Of a stretch of DNA of 31,533 nucleotides, positions 13,014 through 20,991 are shown piece after piece. The translations under genes were made by a program, and so were the position numbers. Under the pieces are notes generated by a model. That model was not told the origin of the DNA, did no database searches, and worked only from the letters and a program-made list of their open reading frames with translations. The first letter of the stretch is position 1. Every line of letters starts with the position of its first letter. This DNA is from a virus, in the IMG/VR virus record IMGVR_UViG_3300044705_000158, positions 1-31,533 of that record. One strand, given 5' to 3'.

Positions 13014-13331
13014 TTGCAGCAGCAGCTCTTCGACGCTGGTCCGGTTCGTATTCGGTGGCGCCGACGGCATGATCGCACTCGAGCGGAGCGACGTCGGCGT
13101 CTAGCAGCGCGCCTGGTTGGCGAAGGCCGCTACCGGCACGATCCCATCACCGGACGCTGGTACGAGATCGACAATGGCGAAGCAAGACGCGCCTACCCGA
13201 TGGCCTGCGAGCAGTGCGGTGAGACCGTCTACCGGACTTGCAGGTTCGCCAGGGCGCGCACGGTTCGGGGATCGCAATGCGCTGCCTGGACTGCGGCTCG
13301 CCCAACGTGGCTGGCGTGCCGGCTCCGCTGA
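13014..13331 (+). CDS. Zinc-ribbon-like protein, 105 aa, 3' end uncertain
   Basis: Starts at TTG 13014; no strong ribosome site. The N-terminal 80 residues look natural: LFDAGPVRIRWRRRHDRTRA, then ARLVGEGRYRHDPITGRWYE and ACEQCGETVYRTCR (C-x2-C with a further Cys). Beyond that the residues are Arg/Ala-rich and the reading frame overlaps the start of the next Cys-rich frame, whose codons have better third-position GC. The true gene may end earlier through a shift into that frame, giving one protein with two zinc ribbons. Confidence 0.5.
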   Translation: MQQQLFDAGPVRIRWRRRHDRTRAERRRRLAARLVGEGRYRHDPITGRWYEIDNGEARRAYPMACEQCGETVYRTCRFARARTVRGSQCAAWTAARPTWLACRLR

Positions 13332-13435
13332 AAATAGGGGGGCGGGTCGCCCTATGCGCGCAAGGAGGCCGGCCACGACCCCGCGCAGGCCCGCACGCGA
13401 TGAATCCACTCTGGACGGTGGACGAAACGCGATAG
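13277..13435 (+). CDS. Small zinc-ribbon-like protein, 52 aa
   Basis: ATG 13277 to TAG 13433-13435. The product begins MRCLDCGSPNVAGVPAPLKI and includes a later Cys (VALCAQGG); the C-x2-C knuckle is of the kind common in phage accessory proteins. The frame is open upstream to TTG 13238. It overlaps the previous gene by 55 bases, unusual here. The TAG lies inside the GATAGG element before the terminase start. Confidence 0.45.
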   Translation: MRCLDCGSPNVAGVPAPLKIGGRVALCAQGGRPRPRAGPHAMNPLWTVDETR

Positions 13436-13436
13436 G
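13431..13436 (+). promoter_or_regulatory. GATAGG element before the terminase
   Basis: CGATAGG lies eight bases before GTG 13445. The same element recurs before other late genes at ribosome-site distance. It resembles a Shine-Dalgarno sequence (GAAAGG) with one change. Confidence 0.45.
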
Positions 13437-13444
13437 CGAGCGGC

Positions 13445-15244
13445 GTGGCCCCGCGGAAGAAGACTCTCGCCGAGCACGTCGCGGACGGCACCTTCCTCGG
13501 ACGACGGCAGGCGCACCGCGACCTCCTCGAGCACGACGACCTCGTCGAGGATCCTGATCAGCGCAAGGAGCAGATCCGCTATCGCCGGCTGAAGACGGAG
13601 GGGAAGCGCCGGGAGTCAGCTCGCTCGTTTGAGCGTCTCGTGCGCGGGGGCGGCCAAGCTCGGAAGGAACAGGAGGTCGACGCGCTGGCGGAGCTCGTCG
13701 ACGAGCTCGGCGGACCCGGCGAAGAGCACCGCGCCGAACGGATCATCAGAATCTTCCCGCGCTGCTTCCGCCTCGAGGACGGCTCGCCGTGGCTCCTCGA
13801 CGACTGGCAAGCAGAGTTCGTCTGGGACGCTCACCAGGTCCGACGCGACGACGTGGGCGTAGTCCGGAGGGTCTACAAGGACATCTTGCTCGGGATCAGC
13901 CGCGGCTTGGCGAAGACGCCGCTCGCCACGGGCCATGGTGTCGAGGGCCTGATCTGTCCGCCGTCGGGTGTGACGCCGCGGATCTTCCAGGTGGCCGGGT
14001 CGAAGGATCAGGCGAAGATCGGGATCGACTACGCGGCCGCCTGGGTCGAGGGCGAAGAGGACGCACCCGGTGTGCTTGCTCCGCACGTCAAGGCCCGATC
14101 GGAGCGGCTCTTCCGGTCGCGCGGTACGTACCAGATCCTCTCAAGCGACGGTCGCCTCGGTCATGGCCGCAAGCCCACGGTCGGGATCGTCGATGAGTGG
14201 TGGCTGTTCGAATCAGCACGTGAGCGGCAGGCCCACGTTGCGCTGGAGTCGGCACTCGCGAAGGTGCCAGAGTCCTACCTGCTCCAGATCACGACAGCCG
14301 GCTACGACAAGGGCTCGCAGCTCGGGCAGGCATACGAGTCCGCCTGGCGGCTCTCGCATGTGGAGCACCACAACGACGGCTTCCTCCGGATCGCCCGCGA
14401 CCCCGACGCGGGAAGGCTCGTCTACTGGTACGGGCTGCCTGAGGGATACGTCCTCGACGTTGAGGACGACGAGGCAGTACGCCGCGCGATCAGCCTGGCG
14501 AACCCCGGGACCTGGGTCGATCACGACGGCATCTTCCGTGCGTTTCTCCGCGCGCGGTCAAAGGGCGATCTGTCGGAGTGGCTGCGCCTTGCGCTCAACA
14601 CCTGGACGGCGAGCCGCGAGTCATGGCTGCCCGCCGGCTGCTTCGCAGCACTGCGGCATGACGAGCCGATCCCGAAAGGCGCCGAGATCTTCGTCGCTGT
14701 CGACGCCGCCTTGCACAAGGACACGACAGGGGTCGTCTGGGCGGCGCTGATGCCAGACGGGCGGATCCTCCTGCAGGGGCGCGCCTGGGCGGCACGCAAG
14801 GATGCGCCAGCGCACGTCTTGCACGCCGGCGGCCGTATCCGCAACCGCGACGTCATGGAGTGGATCCACCGCGAGCTCGGCGGGCACTACAAGATTCGAG
14901 AGATCGTCGCCGACGACCGTTTCTTCGACGACTACCTCTGGGAGCTCGGGCAGCTCGGCTATCTGACGGCGGCGTGGTCGCAGCAGTCACGCGAGATGCG
15001 CGACGCGGAGCAGCACTTCTACGAGGCCGCGACCAGCGGCAGCATCGCGTGGCACGACCCGAACGACATCTTCCCGCGCCACCTCGAAGCGACCTCAGCC
15101 GTCGCTACCCGGTACGGGTTCAAGGTCGACAACCCGCACAAGAGCCGCCCGATCGACCTGGCCACCGCCGCGATCATGGCCCGCGAGCGATGCGCTAAGG
15201 ACTCCCGCGAGCCCGATCAGCCGATCCTCCTCGGCTTCGTGTGA
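13445..15244 (+). CDS. terL: Terminase large subunit, 599 aa
   Basis: Starts at GTG 13445, eight bases after GATAGG. The motor domain has a degenerate Walker A (GISRGLAKT, residues 150-158), Walker B with the catalytic pair (TVGIVDEWW, D250-E251) and a coupling motif region with LLQITTAGYD. The RNase H-like nuclease has VAVDAALHKDTTG (D420), IVADDRFFDD (D490-D491) and a C-terminal Asp (D571 in PIDLATAAI). It cuts concatemeric phage DNA and pumps it into proheads through the portal. The first 70 residues (KKTLAEHVADGTFLGRRQAH and a basic helix) are not part of the motor and recall a small-terminase-like leader. No separate small terminase gene was recognised. Confidence 0.95.
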   Translation: MAPRKKTLAEHVADGTFLGRRQAHRDLLEHDDLVEDPDQRKEQIRYRRLKTEGKRRESARSFERLVRGGGQARKEQEVDALAELVDELGGPGEEHRAERIIRIFPRCFRLEDGSPWLLDDWQAEFVWDAHQVRRDDVGVVRRVYKDILLGISRGLAKTPLATGHGVEGLICPPSGVTPRIFQVAGSKDQAKIGIDYAAAWVEGEEDAPGVLAPHVKARSERLFRSRGTYQILSSDGRLGHGRKPTVGIVDEWWLFESARERQAHVALESALAKVPESYLLQITTAGYDKGSQLGQAYESAWRLSHVEHHNDGFLRIARDPDAGRLVYWYGLPEGYVLDVEDDEAVRRAISLANPGTWVDHDGIFRAFLRARSKGDLSEWLRLALNTWTASRESWLPAGCFAALRHDEPIPKGAEIFVAVDAALHKDTTGVVWAALMPDGRILLQGRAWAARKDAPAHVLHAGGRIRNRDVMEWIHRELGGHYKIREIVADDRFFDDYLWELGQLGYLTAAWSQQSREMRDAEQHFYEAATSGSIAWHDPNDIFPRHLEATSAVATRYGFKVDNPHKSRPIDLATAAIMARERCAKDSREPDQPILLGFV

Positions 15245-15285
15245 GGATCCGCACATCGCGGCGCCGCGAACGTTCGGAGTGGCGC

Positions 15286-15367
15286 GAGCACCCGGGCTAG
15301 GACAGTGCTCCGGTCCCGATCTCCGGTCTGCCCAGGGCGATCGGGTATCGCGGCCCGGGTGTTGCTC
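15286..15367 (+). ncRNA. Candidate structured RNA element between terminase and next gene
   Basis: The 168-base gap after terL holds nested inverted repeats: cacccgggc (15289-15297) with gcccgggtg (15353-15361), flanked by gag (15286-15288) and ctc (15365-15367) after a bulge, and an inner cccgatc (15315-15321) with gatcggg (15339-15345). On the plus strand this gives a two-tier stem-loop of about 82 bases with no coding frame. It could be an attenuator, a processing site, or a packaging signal at DNA level. Covariation is untested. Confidence 0.45.
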
Positions 15368-15399
15368 CCGCGCCGGCGAGCAGTCTAGCTGTGGTGGTC

Positions 15400-15405
15400 G
15401 ATAGG
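15400..15405 (+). promoter_or_regulatory. GATAGG element, probable ribosome site
   Basis: CGATAGG lies seven bases before GTG 15413, the start of the putative structural gene. There is no other Shine-Dalgarno-like sequence in that stretch. Confidence 0.45.
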
Positions 15406-15412
15406 TGCTGTC

Positions 15413-16015
15413 GTGGCGACCGCGATCGACTTCGCGCAGCTCGAAGCAGCCAAGAGCAGCGCCAGCGTCACCCTCCTCGAACACCAGGGCCTACAGACGG
15501 TCCCATTCACGAGCGACGTGTTCACCGGCTTCGCCGCCGTGGCGGGGATCGAGCTCAGCCTCCAGGTCGCGCTGCGCGGCACCGACTCCCCCTCGCTCGA
15601 GCTCAAGGTCGAAGGCTCCGCCGACGGGCTTGTCTGGTCGACGCTTTCTGGCTGCGACTTCAGCTTCACCGCGGACGGCGCAGCGGAGGCGAAGGTGCAG
15701 GCGCCGCCGGACCAGCTGCGCGTCACCGCAACGCCGGGTGCCGGCATGCAGGAGGGCGAGATCTTCTACGTCCGCGCCACCCCGTTCTTCGAGGGAGAGA
15801 CGCCGAGCCTCGACGCCGTGCTCGCCGCCGGCGACGCCGCCGGCAACCGGCAGATCGCCCAGCTCCAGGATCCCGACGACCCACAGGACGCCGCGACCAA
15901 GGCGTACGTCGACGCGAAGTTCACCACCCTCCTCTCCGCGCTGCCGACGTCGGATCCTCACGTCGCCGGGCAGCTCTGGAACAACGCCGGCGCCCTCACG
16001 GTCAGCGCCGGCTAA
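15413..16015 (+). CDS. Putative virion structural protein, 200 aa
   Basis: Starts at GTG 15413, seven bases after GATAGG. The middle is beta-rich (ELSLQVALRGTDSPSLELKV, EGSADGLVWSTLSG). Near residues 159-168 PDDPQDAATKAYVDAKF is the D-A-A-T-K-A-Y-V-D motif widely found in phage fibre and baseplate proteins, and the end has PHVAGQLWNNAGALTVSAG, also a common ending in phage structural proteins. It may therefore be a head or tail fibre-like component. Its place between terminase and portal is unusual for a tail fibre. Confidence 0.65.
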   Translation: MATAIDFAQLEAAKSSASVTLLEHQGLQTVPFTSDVFTGFAAVAGIELSLQVALRGTDSPSLELKVEGSADGLVWSTLSGCDFSFTADGAAEAKVQAPPDQLRVTATPGAGMQEGEIFYVRATPFFEGETPSLDAVLAAGDAAGNRQIAQLQDPDDPQDAATKAYVDAKFTTLLSALPTSDPHVAGQLWNNAGALTVSAG

Positions 16016-16021
16016 CTCCCC

Positions 16022-16027
16022 GATAGG
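16022..16027 (+). promoter_or_regulatory. GATAGG element before a small membrane protein
   Basis: CGATAGG lies eleven bases before GTG 16039, a looser spacing than at the other sites; a second ATAGG (16035-16039) runs directly into the GTG. Confidence 0.35.
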
Positions 16028-16038
16028 CGCCCGCATAG

Positions 16039-16221
16039 GTGCGCGCCCGCCTCGACAGCCTCATTCGGCGGCTCCGGGCCGCCGCCCCCGACCTCGCGTT
16101 CCTCGCAGGACTCGCCGTCGCCTCCACTGGCGTCGCCCTGGTCTACCTGCCCGCCGGCCTGATCGTCGCCGGCGTCTCGCTTTCCGGCTGCGTCCTCGCA
16201 GCTGAGCGGGGCCGTAAGTGA
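16039..16221 (+). CDS. Small membrane protein, 60 aa
   Basis: Starts at GTG 16039. A basic N-terminus (VRARLDSLIRRLRAAAP) is followed by two hydrophobic stretches, LAFLAGLAVASTGVALVYL and PAGLIVAGVSLSGCVLAA, which look like a membrane hairpin. The stop overlaps the portal start as GTGA. Small membrane proteins at this place occur in some phages; it could be a holin-like or assembly factor. No lysis genes are nearby, so a holin role is only a guess. Confidence 0.7.
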   Translation: MRARLDSLIRRLRAAAPDLAFLAGLAVASTGVALVYLPAGLIVAGVSLSGCVLAAERGRK

Positions 16222-17603
16222 GTCTCGTCGCCCGGATCGCGCGCGGCCCGCAGGCCGAGGTGATGCCGCTCCCCTTCGGCGAGTGGGTCGAGTACTTCAC
16301 CTACGGCAACCAGATCTACGGAGCGCCGCTCAACCAGACCCTCGTCGGCAACAAGCAGCGGGTCACGCCGAACTTCCTCGGCCTCTCGCAGACCGCGTAC
16401 AAGCAGAACGGGATCGTGTTCGCGCTGATCATGACGAGGACGATGCTGTTCAGCGAGGCCCGCTTCCAGTACCGGTCGCGGGAGAACGGCCGCCCCGGCG
16501 ACCTCTTCGACGGGCCCGGGCTGGAGCCGCTCGTGCATCCCTGGAACGGCGCCACCACCGCCGACCTGCTCGCCCTCGCCGAGTGCGACGCCTCGGTCGC
16601 CGGCAACTTCTTCTGCGCCCGCCGCGGCGACGGCCTCCGCCGGCTCCGGCCGGACTGGACGACGATCGTGCTCGGCTCCAACACCGACCCCGGCGTCGAG
16701 GGGTACGACATCGACGCCGAACCGATCGGCTACATCTACCAGCCCGGCGGCCAAGCATCCGGCGAGGAGCCCGAGTTCCTGCTGCCGGAAGAGGTCGCGC
16801 ACTACATGCCGCTGCCCGACCCGGTCGCCCCCTGGCGCGGCATGAGCTGGCTACAGCCGGTGATCACCGAGATCCTCGCCGACAAGGCCGCCCAGGCGCA
16901 CAAGCTCCGCTTCTTCGAGGCCGGAGCGACCCCGAACCTGCTCGTCTCGCTGCCAGAGGCCGACCCGGAGAAGTTCGAGCGGTGGCGGCAGATCTTCGCC
17001 GACCAGCACGAAGGCACCAGGAACGCGTACAAGAGCCTCTTCCTCGGCGCAGGCGCCGACGCGAAAGTCATCGGAACCGACCTCAAGAGTCTCGACTTCC
17101 GCGCCGTCCAAGCCTACGGGGAGACGCGCCTCGCCGCCGCCGCCGGCGTGCCACCCACGATCCTGGGACTGGTGGAGTCGCTGTCGGGGCGCGGCCTCGA
17201 CCAGCCGACCTACGAGTCGGCGATCCGCCGCTTCGGCGGCCTCACGATCCGGCCGCTGTGGCGGAACTTCTCCGGGTCGATGGCACGGATCATCGAGGTG
17301 CCTGAGAACGCGGAGCTCTGGTACGACGACCGCGACATCCCCGCCCTGCAAGCGGACGAGCAGGACGCCGTCACGGCCACCCAGACCCGGACCGAGTCGA
17401 TCGCGTCGCTGCTGATGGCCGGCTTCGAGCCGGACGCCGTGATCGCCGCGGTCGCCGCCGACGACATCACCTTGCTCGAGGGCAGCCACACCGGTCTGCC
17501 GTCGGTGCAGCTCCACCCCAAGCCGGCGCCGAATGGCAATGGCGACGCCCAGCACGCGGCCGCGGTCGCCGCGCTCGACCACCTCATTGGAGACGAGTCT
17601 TGA
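16218..17603 (+). CDS. Portal protein, 461 aa
   Basis: Starts at GTG 16218 in a GTGA overlap. The sequence fits HK97-type portal proteins: TAYKQNGIVFALIMTRTMLF near the N-terminus, AHKLRFFEAGATPNLLVSLP (residues 228-247) and LRAAAAGVPPTILGL-like text (ETRLAAAAGVPPTILGLVES, about 303-322), with AIRRFGGLTIRPLWRNFS near 336. The R/K-F-F-E-x-G-A-T-P-N segment is a hallmark of actinophage portals. It forms the dodecameric ring at one capsid vertex through which DNA passes. Part of this segment is copied in the next gene. The stop overlaps the next start by four bases. Confidence 0.95.
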   Translation: MSLVARIARGPQAEVMPLPFGEWVEYFTYGNQIYGAPLNQTLVGNKQRVTPNFLGLSQTAYKQNGIVFALIMTRTMLFSEARFQYRSRENGRPGDLFDGPGLEPLVHPWNGATTADLLALAECDASVAGNFFCARRGDGLRRLRPDWTTIVLGSNTDPGVEGYDIDAEPIGYIYQPGGQASGEEPEFLLPEEVAHYMPLPDPVAPWRGMSWLQPVITEILADKAAQAHKLRFFEAGATPNLLVSLPEADPEKFERWRQIFADQHEGTRNAYKSLFLGAGADAKVIGTDLKSLDFRAVQAYGETRLAAAAGVPPTILGLVESLSGRGLDQPTYESAIRRFGGLTIRPLWRNFSGSMARIIEVPENAELWYDDRDIPALQADEQDAVTATQTRTESIASLLMAGFEPDAVIAAVAADDITLLEGSHTGLPSVQLHPKPAPNGNGDAQHAAAVAALDHLIGDES

Positions 17604-20596
17604 GAGACGCCCAGATCATCCGTTACGTCCGGGACACCGCCTGGGCGATTCATCCGGCCAAGCTGCCGACGATCCTCGACCTCGTCGCCCTCCACGCCGC
17701 CGGCGTCGAGCTGTCGGAGGAAGAAGTCGAGGAACGGATCCAGGCAGCCCGCCGCGACCGGGCGACCCTGCAGCCCTCCCAGGGCTCCGTCGGTGTTCTC
17801 CCCTTGACCGGGGTGATCGTGCCGCGGGCCGGCCTGATGACCCAGATCTCCGGCGGCTGCTCGCTCGACACCTGGTGCCAGGACCTCTATTCGCTGCTCG
17901 CCGACCCGAACGTCGGCGCGATCGTCCTCGACGTCGACAGCCCCGGCGGCTCCGTGGACATGGTCCCCGAGACAGCCCAGGTGCTCCTGTCGGCGCGTAA
18001 GCAGAAGCCGATCGTCGCCGTCGCCAACACCGAGGCCGCCTCCGCCGCCTACTGGCTCGCCTCCTGCTGCAGCGAAGTCGTCGTCACCCCTTCCGGCCAG
18101 GTCGGCTCGATCGGCGTCTACTCGGCCCACCAGGACATCAGCCAGATGGAGGAGGCCGCCGGCATCAAGACCACTCTCATCTCCGCTGGCCGCTACAAGA
18201 CGGAAGGGTCGCCGTTCGAGCCGCTCTCCGACGAGGCGAAGGCCGCGATCCAGGAGCAGGTCGACACCTACTACGGCATGTTCGTGCAGGCGGTCGCCGC
18301 CGGCCGGAACACAAGCGGACAGGCCGTGATCGACGGGTTCGGGCAGGGTCGCATGGTCACCGCCGAGGACGCGGTCAAGGAGGGGATGGCTGACCGGGTC
18401 GCGACGCTCTCCGACACCGTCGCTCGCCTCCAGGACGACCAGCCCGGCGGGGCTGCCCCCACGCGGCGCCGCCGCGGCGCCGAGCGCTCCGAGGGCGTCG
18501 CTGTCACCTCGCTCGCCGGCGGGAACAAAGTTCGCTTCTTCGAGGGGGGCGCGACCCCGAACATGCTCGTCTCGCTGCCCGGCTGCGATCCTGGCGGCCC
18601 GAACGCTCTGCTGCTCCCCTTCGCCCAAGGCGACGTGAAGGTCACCTTCGCCGCCGATGCGGCGTTTGCGGGCGCGATCGCGCCGCACTCGACCGGGGTG
18701 ATCGATGAGCCGTGGGACGGCCCCGGCCAGGTCGCCGCGCTCGACTCGCCGGTCACGAAGACGCGCGGGATCGGCATGTTCGCCTGGTTCGACTCGAATG
18801 GCGACGACCCGGACGGGGACGGCTACCCGGACGCCAAGGACGACTGGAAGTTCCCGCACCACAAGGTCACCGACGGCGATCCGGGCCCGGCGAACGTCAA
18901 CGGCGTCCGCAACGCGCTCTCCCGGTTGACCGACTCGAAGATCCCCGAAGGCGACAAGGCGGGCGTCCGCAGGCATCTGCAGCGGCACCTCGACGACTTC
19001 GACCGCAACAGCAAAGGCAGTAGCACGGCGACGCCCGTCGTGGCTGCGGCTGCCGATAGCAGCAGACCAGACACGAGACCCGTGGCGCCAGCCCAGGAGG
19101 AGAACCAGATGAAGACGATTGAGGAGCTCGCCGCACGCCAGGACGAGATCCGTGCCCGCCAGGAGCAGCTCGACGCAGAGTTCGCTGGCGCCATGTTCAG
19201 CGACGAGGCCCGCGCGGAGTTCGACCAGCTGCAGGCGGAGTACGAGAACCTCGTCGTCACGATCGCCGACATCAAGCAGCGCAAGGCGACGCTCGCCACC
19301 AAGGCGACGAAGCCGAACGCGACGCTGCCCGGCGACGGCCCGCGCCAGCCCCTGCGCGGCGCGTTCTCTTCGAACGTCGACTCGAAGATCCCCGACAACA
19401 TCTGGGACCTCTCCGCCTACCGGACCCTCGCCGGCTCGGTCGACGAGCTCGCGCGCCTCTACCGCGACGGCGCCCGCCGTGCCGTCGAGATCGCGCACTT
19501 CCCCAGCGAGCTGGTCAAGGCGGAGGACGCCAAGGCGCATGTCGAGGAACTGCTCCTGCGCGACACCGCCGACGGCCTTGTCGCCCGCCACGTGCTCGTC
19601 ACCGGCAAGGAGCAGTACCGGCGCGGCTGGTCGAAGGCAGTCAGGGGCCTCCCGATCACGACGGACGAGAAGCTCGCCCTCGACATGTACGCGCTCACGA
19701 TCGGGACGCCCTCCGACGGTGGATTCGCGATCCCGTACACCCTCGACCCGACGGTGATCCTCGCCTCGAACGGTGCCGTCAACCCGATCCGGCAGATGGC
19801 ACGCCAGGTCCAGATCGTCGGGCACCAGTGGCTCGCCGTCACGACCGCCGACGGCGTCGTCGCCTCCTACGGGCCCGAGCTGCAGGCAGCCTCCGACAAC
19901 AGCCCGACCCTCGCCCAGCCGACGCTCGAGGTCGAGAAGGCGCAGGCGTTCGTGCCGCTCTCGATCGAGGCCTCGCAGGACTGGGTCGGAGTAGAGGCCG
20001 AGCTCGCGAAGCTCTTCGCGGACGCCAAGGACGTTCTCGAGGCGACGAAGTTCATGAGCGGCGCCGGCCACGCAAGCCACGAGCCGGAGGGTCTGCTCAC
20101 TTTCCTCGTCGCGAACAACGCGACGAGCGAGGTACTGACCGCCGCCGTCGCAACGTTCGCCCGCGACGACATCTACTCGCTCGAGAACGAGCTCGCGCCG
20201 CGGTTCGAACCGAACGCCGCCTGGCTCGCGAACAGGGCGTTCTACAACGCGGTGCGCTCGGTCACCGACGACACGTTCAACATCTTCATCCCGATCCAGG
20301 AAGGCACCGGGAAGTCGATGGGCGGCAACACCGGTTACAGCCTCCTCGGCTACCCGGCATGGCGCACCTCGGCGATGACCTCGCAGATCGACGTCACCGG
20401 CCACCAGGTCGCGATCCTCGGCGACTTCGAACAGATGGTCGTGATCGACCGGATCGGGATGAGCGTCGAGTTCATCCCGCACCTGTTCGATACAGGCACC
20501 GGCTACCCGATCGGGTCGCGCGGCCTTTACTGCTACTGGCGCAACACGACCGGCGTCATGACCGCGAACGCGTTCCGCTACCTGCAGGTGCAGTAG
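17600..20596 (+). CDS. Fused prohead protease (S49-type), scaffold segment and major capsid protein, 998 aa
   Basis: One uninterrupted frame from TTG 17600. Residues 60-290 are an S49/SppA-type protease: IVLDVDSPGGSVDMVPETAQ, then the nucleophile in AASAAYWLAS (S148) and the base in GRYKTEGSPFEP (K200). Residues 312-326 copy the portal segment. Residues 345-500 look like a prohead-protease tail: HSTGVIDEPWDGPGQVAAL, a Ca-site-like DSNGDDPDGDGYPDAKDD (398-415), then NVNGVRNALSRL and HLQRHLDDF. From M504 on there is a coiled-coil delta-like region and an HK97-type major capsid protein (GGFAIPYTLDPTVI, FIPIQEGTGKSMGG). An internal AGGAGGAG sits eight bases before ATG 19109 (M504), so capsid protein of about 495 residues may also be made separately. 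Processing by the protease is expected. Confidence 0.9.
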   Translation: MRDAQIIRYVRDTAWAIHPAKLPTILDLVALHAAGVELSEEEVEERIQAARRDRATLQPSQGSVGVLPLTGVIVPRAGLMTQISGGCSLDTWCQDLYSLLADPNVGAIVLDVDSPGGSVDMVPETAQVLLSARKQKPIVAVANTEAASAAYWLASCCSEVVVTPSGQVGSIGVYSAHQDISQMEEAAGIKTTLISAGRYKTEGSPFEPLSDEAKAAIQEQVDTYYGMFVQAVAAGRNTSGQAVIDGFGQGRMVTAEDAVKEGMADRVATLSDTVARLQDDQPGGAAPTRRRRGAERSEGVAVTSLAGGNKVRFFEGGATPNMLVSLPGCDPGGPNALLLPFAQGDVKVTFAADAAFAGAIAPHSTGVIDEPWDGPGQVAALDSPVTKTRGIGMFAWFDSNGDDPDGDGYPDAKDDWKFPHHKVTDGDPGPANVNGVRNALSRLTDSKIPEGDKAGVRRHLQRHLDDFDRNSKGSSTATPVVAAAADSSRPDTRPVAPAQEENQMKTIEELAARQDEIRARQEQLDAEFAGAMFSDEARAEFDQLQAEYENLVVTIADIKQRKATLATKATKPNATLPGDGPRQPLRGAFSSNVDSKIPDNIWDLSAYRTLAGSVDELARLYRDGARRAVEIAHFPSELVKAEDAKAHVEELLLRDTADGLVARHVLVTGKEQYRRGWSKAVRGLPITTDEKLALDMYALTIGTPSDGGFAIPYTLDPTVILASNGAVNPIRQMARQVQIVGHQWLAVTTADGVVASYGPELQAASDNSPTLAQPTLEVEKAQAFVPLSIEASQDWVGVEAELAKLFADAKDVLEATKFMSGAGHASHEPEGLLTFLVANNATSEVLTAAVATFARDDIYSLENELAPRFEPNAAWLANRAFYNAVRSVTDDTFNIFIPIQEGTGKSMGGNTGYSLLGYPAWRTSAMTSQIDVTGHQVAILGDFEQMVVIDRIGMSVEFIPHLFDTGTGYPIGSRGLYCYWRNTTGVMTANAFRYLQVQ
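19095..19111 (+). promoter_or_regulatory. Internal ribosome site and start for the capsid part
   Basis: AGGAGGAG (19095-19102) precedes the in-frame ATG 19109 at ideal distance, exactly where the protease/scaffold segment ends and the capsid N-terminus (MKTIEELAARQDEIRARQEQ) begins. It would allow capsid protein to be made in large excess over the fused protease. Confidence 0.65.
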
Positions 20597-20598
20597 CC

Positions 20599-20916
20599 GT
20601 GAAGCTCTCCGAGACCGACATCCTCGTCGCGCGTCAGTCGGCCCTCGCCCGTCTCGAAAGCGGCGTGCGCCGGCTAATCACAAAGGGCGAGCTGTTCCGC
20701 GTCGACGACCCGATCGTGCAGGGCCGCGAACATCTCTTCGCTCCGGCCGCGAGCAAAATCGTCGCCGCCCAACCGCTCACCGAGGCCACGCCCGAGCCGC
20801 CGGCAGCGCCGCCCTCCGCCGCCGCGGCATCCACGAAGGCCAAGACGAAGCCGGCCGCCCCCCCTGCGGAGGCTCCGCCGGCAGCGGATCCCGCCGCGGA
20901 CAGCCAGACCACCTAG
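20599..20916 (+). CDS. Small head protein after capsid, 105 aa
   Basis: Starts at GTG 20599, two bases after the capsid stop. The ordered N-terminal half includes VKLSETDILVARQSALARLE and ITKGELFRVDDPIVQGREHL followed by FAPAAS, a pattern seen in small actinophage proteins next to the capsid gene. The C-terminal half is Pro/Ala-rich with Lys and Thr (TEATPEPPAAPPSAAAAST), probably disordered. A head accessory or decoration role is plausible. Family not recognised. Confidence 0.75.
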   Translation: MKLSETDILVARQSALARLESGVRRLITKGELFRVDDPIVQGREHLFAPAASKIVAAQPLTEATPEPPAAPPSAAAASTKAKTKPAAPPAEAPPAADPAADSQTT

Positions 20917-20929
20917 CCGCCACGGGAAC

Positions 20930-20973
20930 GGGGGCCGCCTACGCCGGTGCATGCAGCGACGTAGGCGGCCCCC
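20930..20973 (+). terminator. Perfect 14-bp stem hairpin after the capsid block
   Basis: gggggccgcctacg (20930-20943) pairs perfectly with cgtaggcggccccc (20960-20973) around a 16-base loop containing gcatgc. It fills the gap between the capsid block and the connector gene. There is no T-run, so it may act as a partial terminator or protect the 3' end of capsid mRNA. Confidence 0.65.
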
Positions 20974-20991
20974 ACCGAACAGGGACAGCCC

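Noticed and set aside
17210-20482. 1090-residue minus-strand frame opposite the portal/capsid genes
   Set aside because: It is an antisense shadow created by high third-position GC; the sense strand encodes clear portal, protease and capsid domains.
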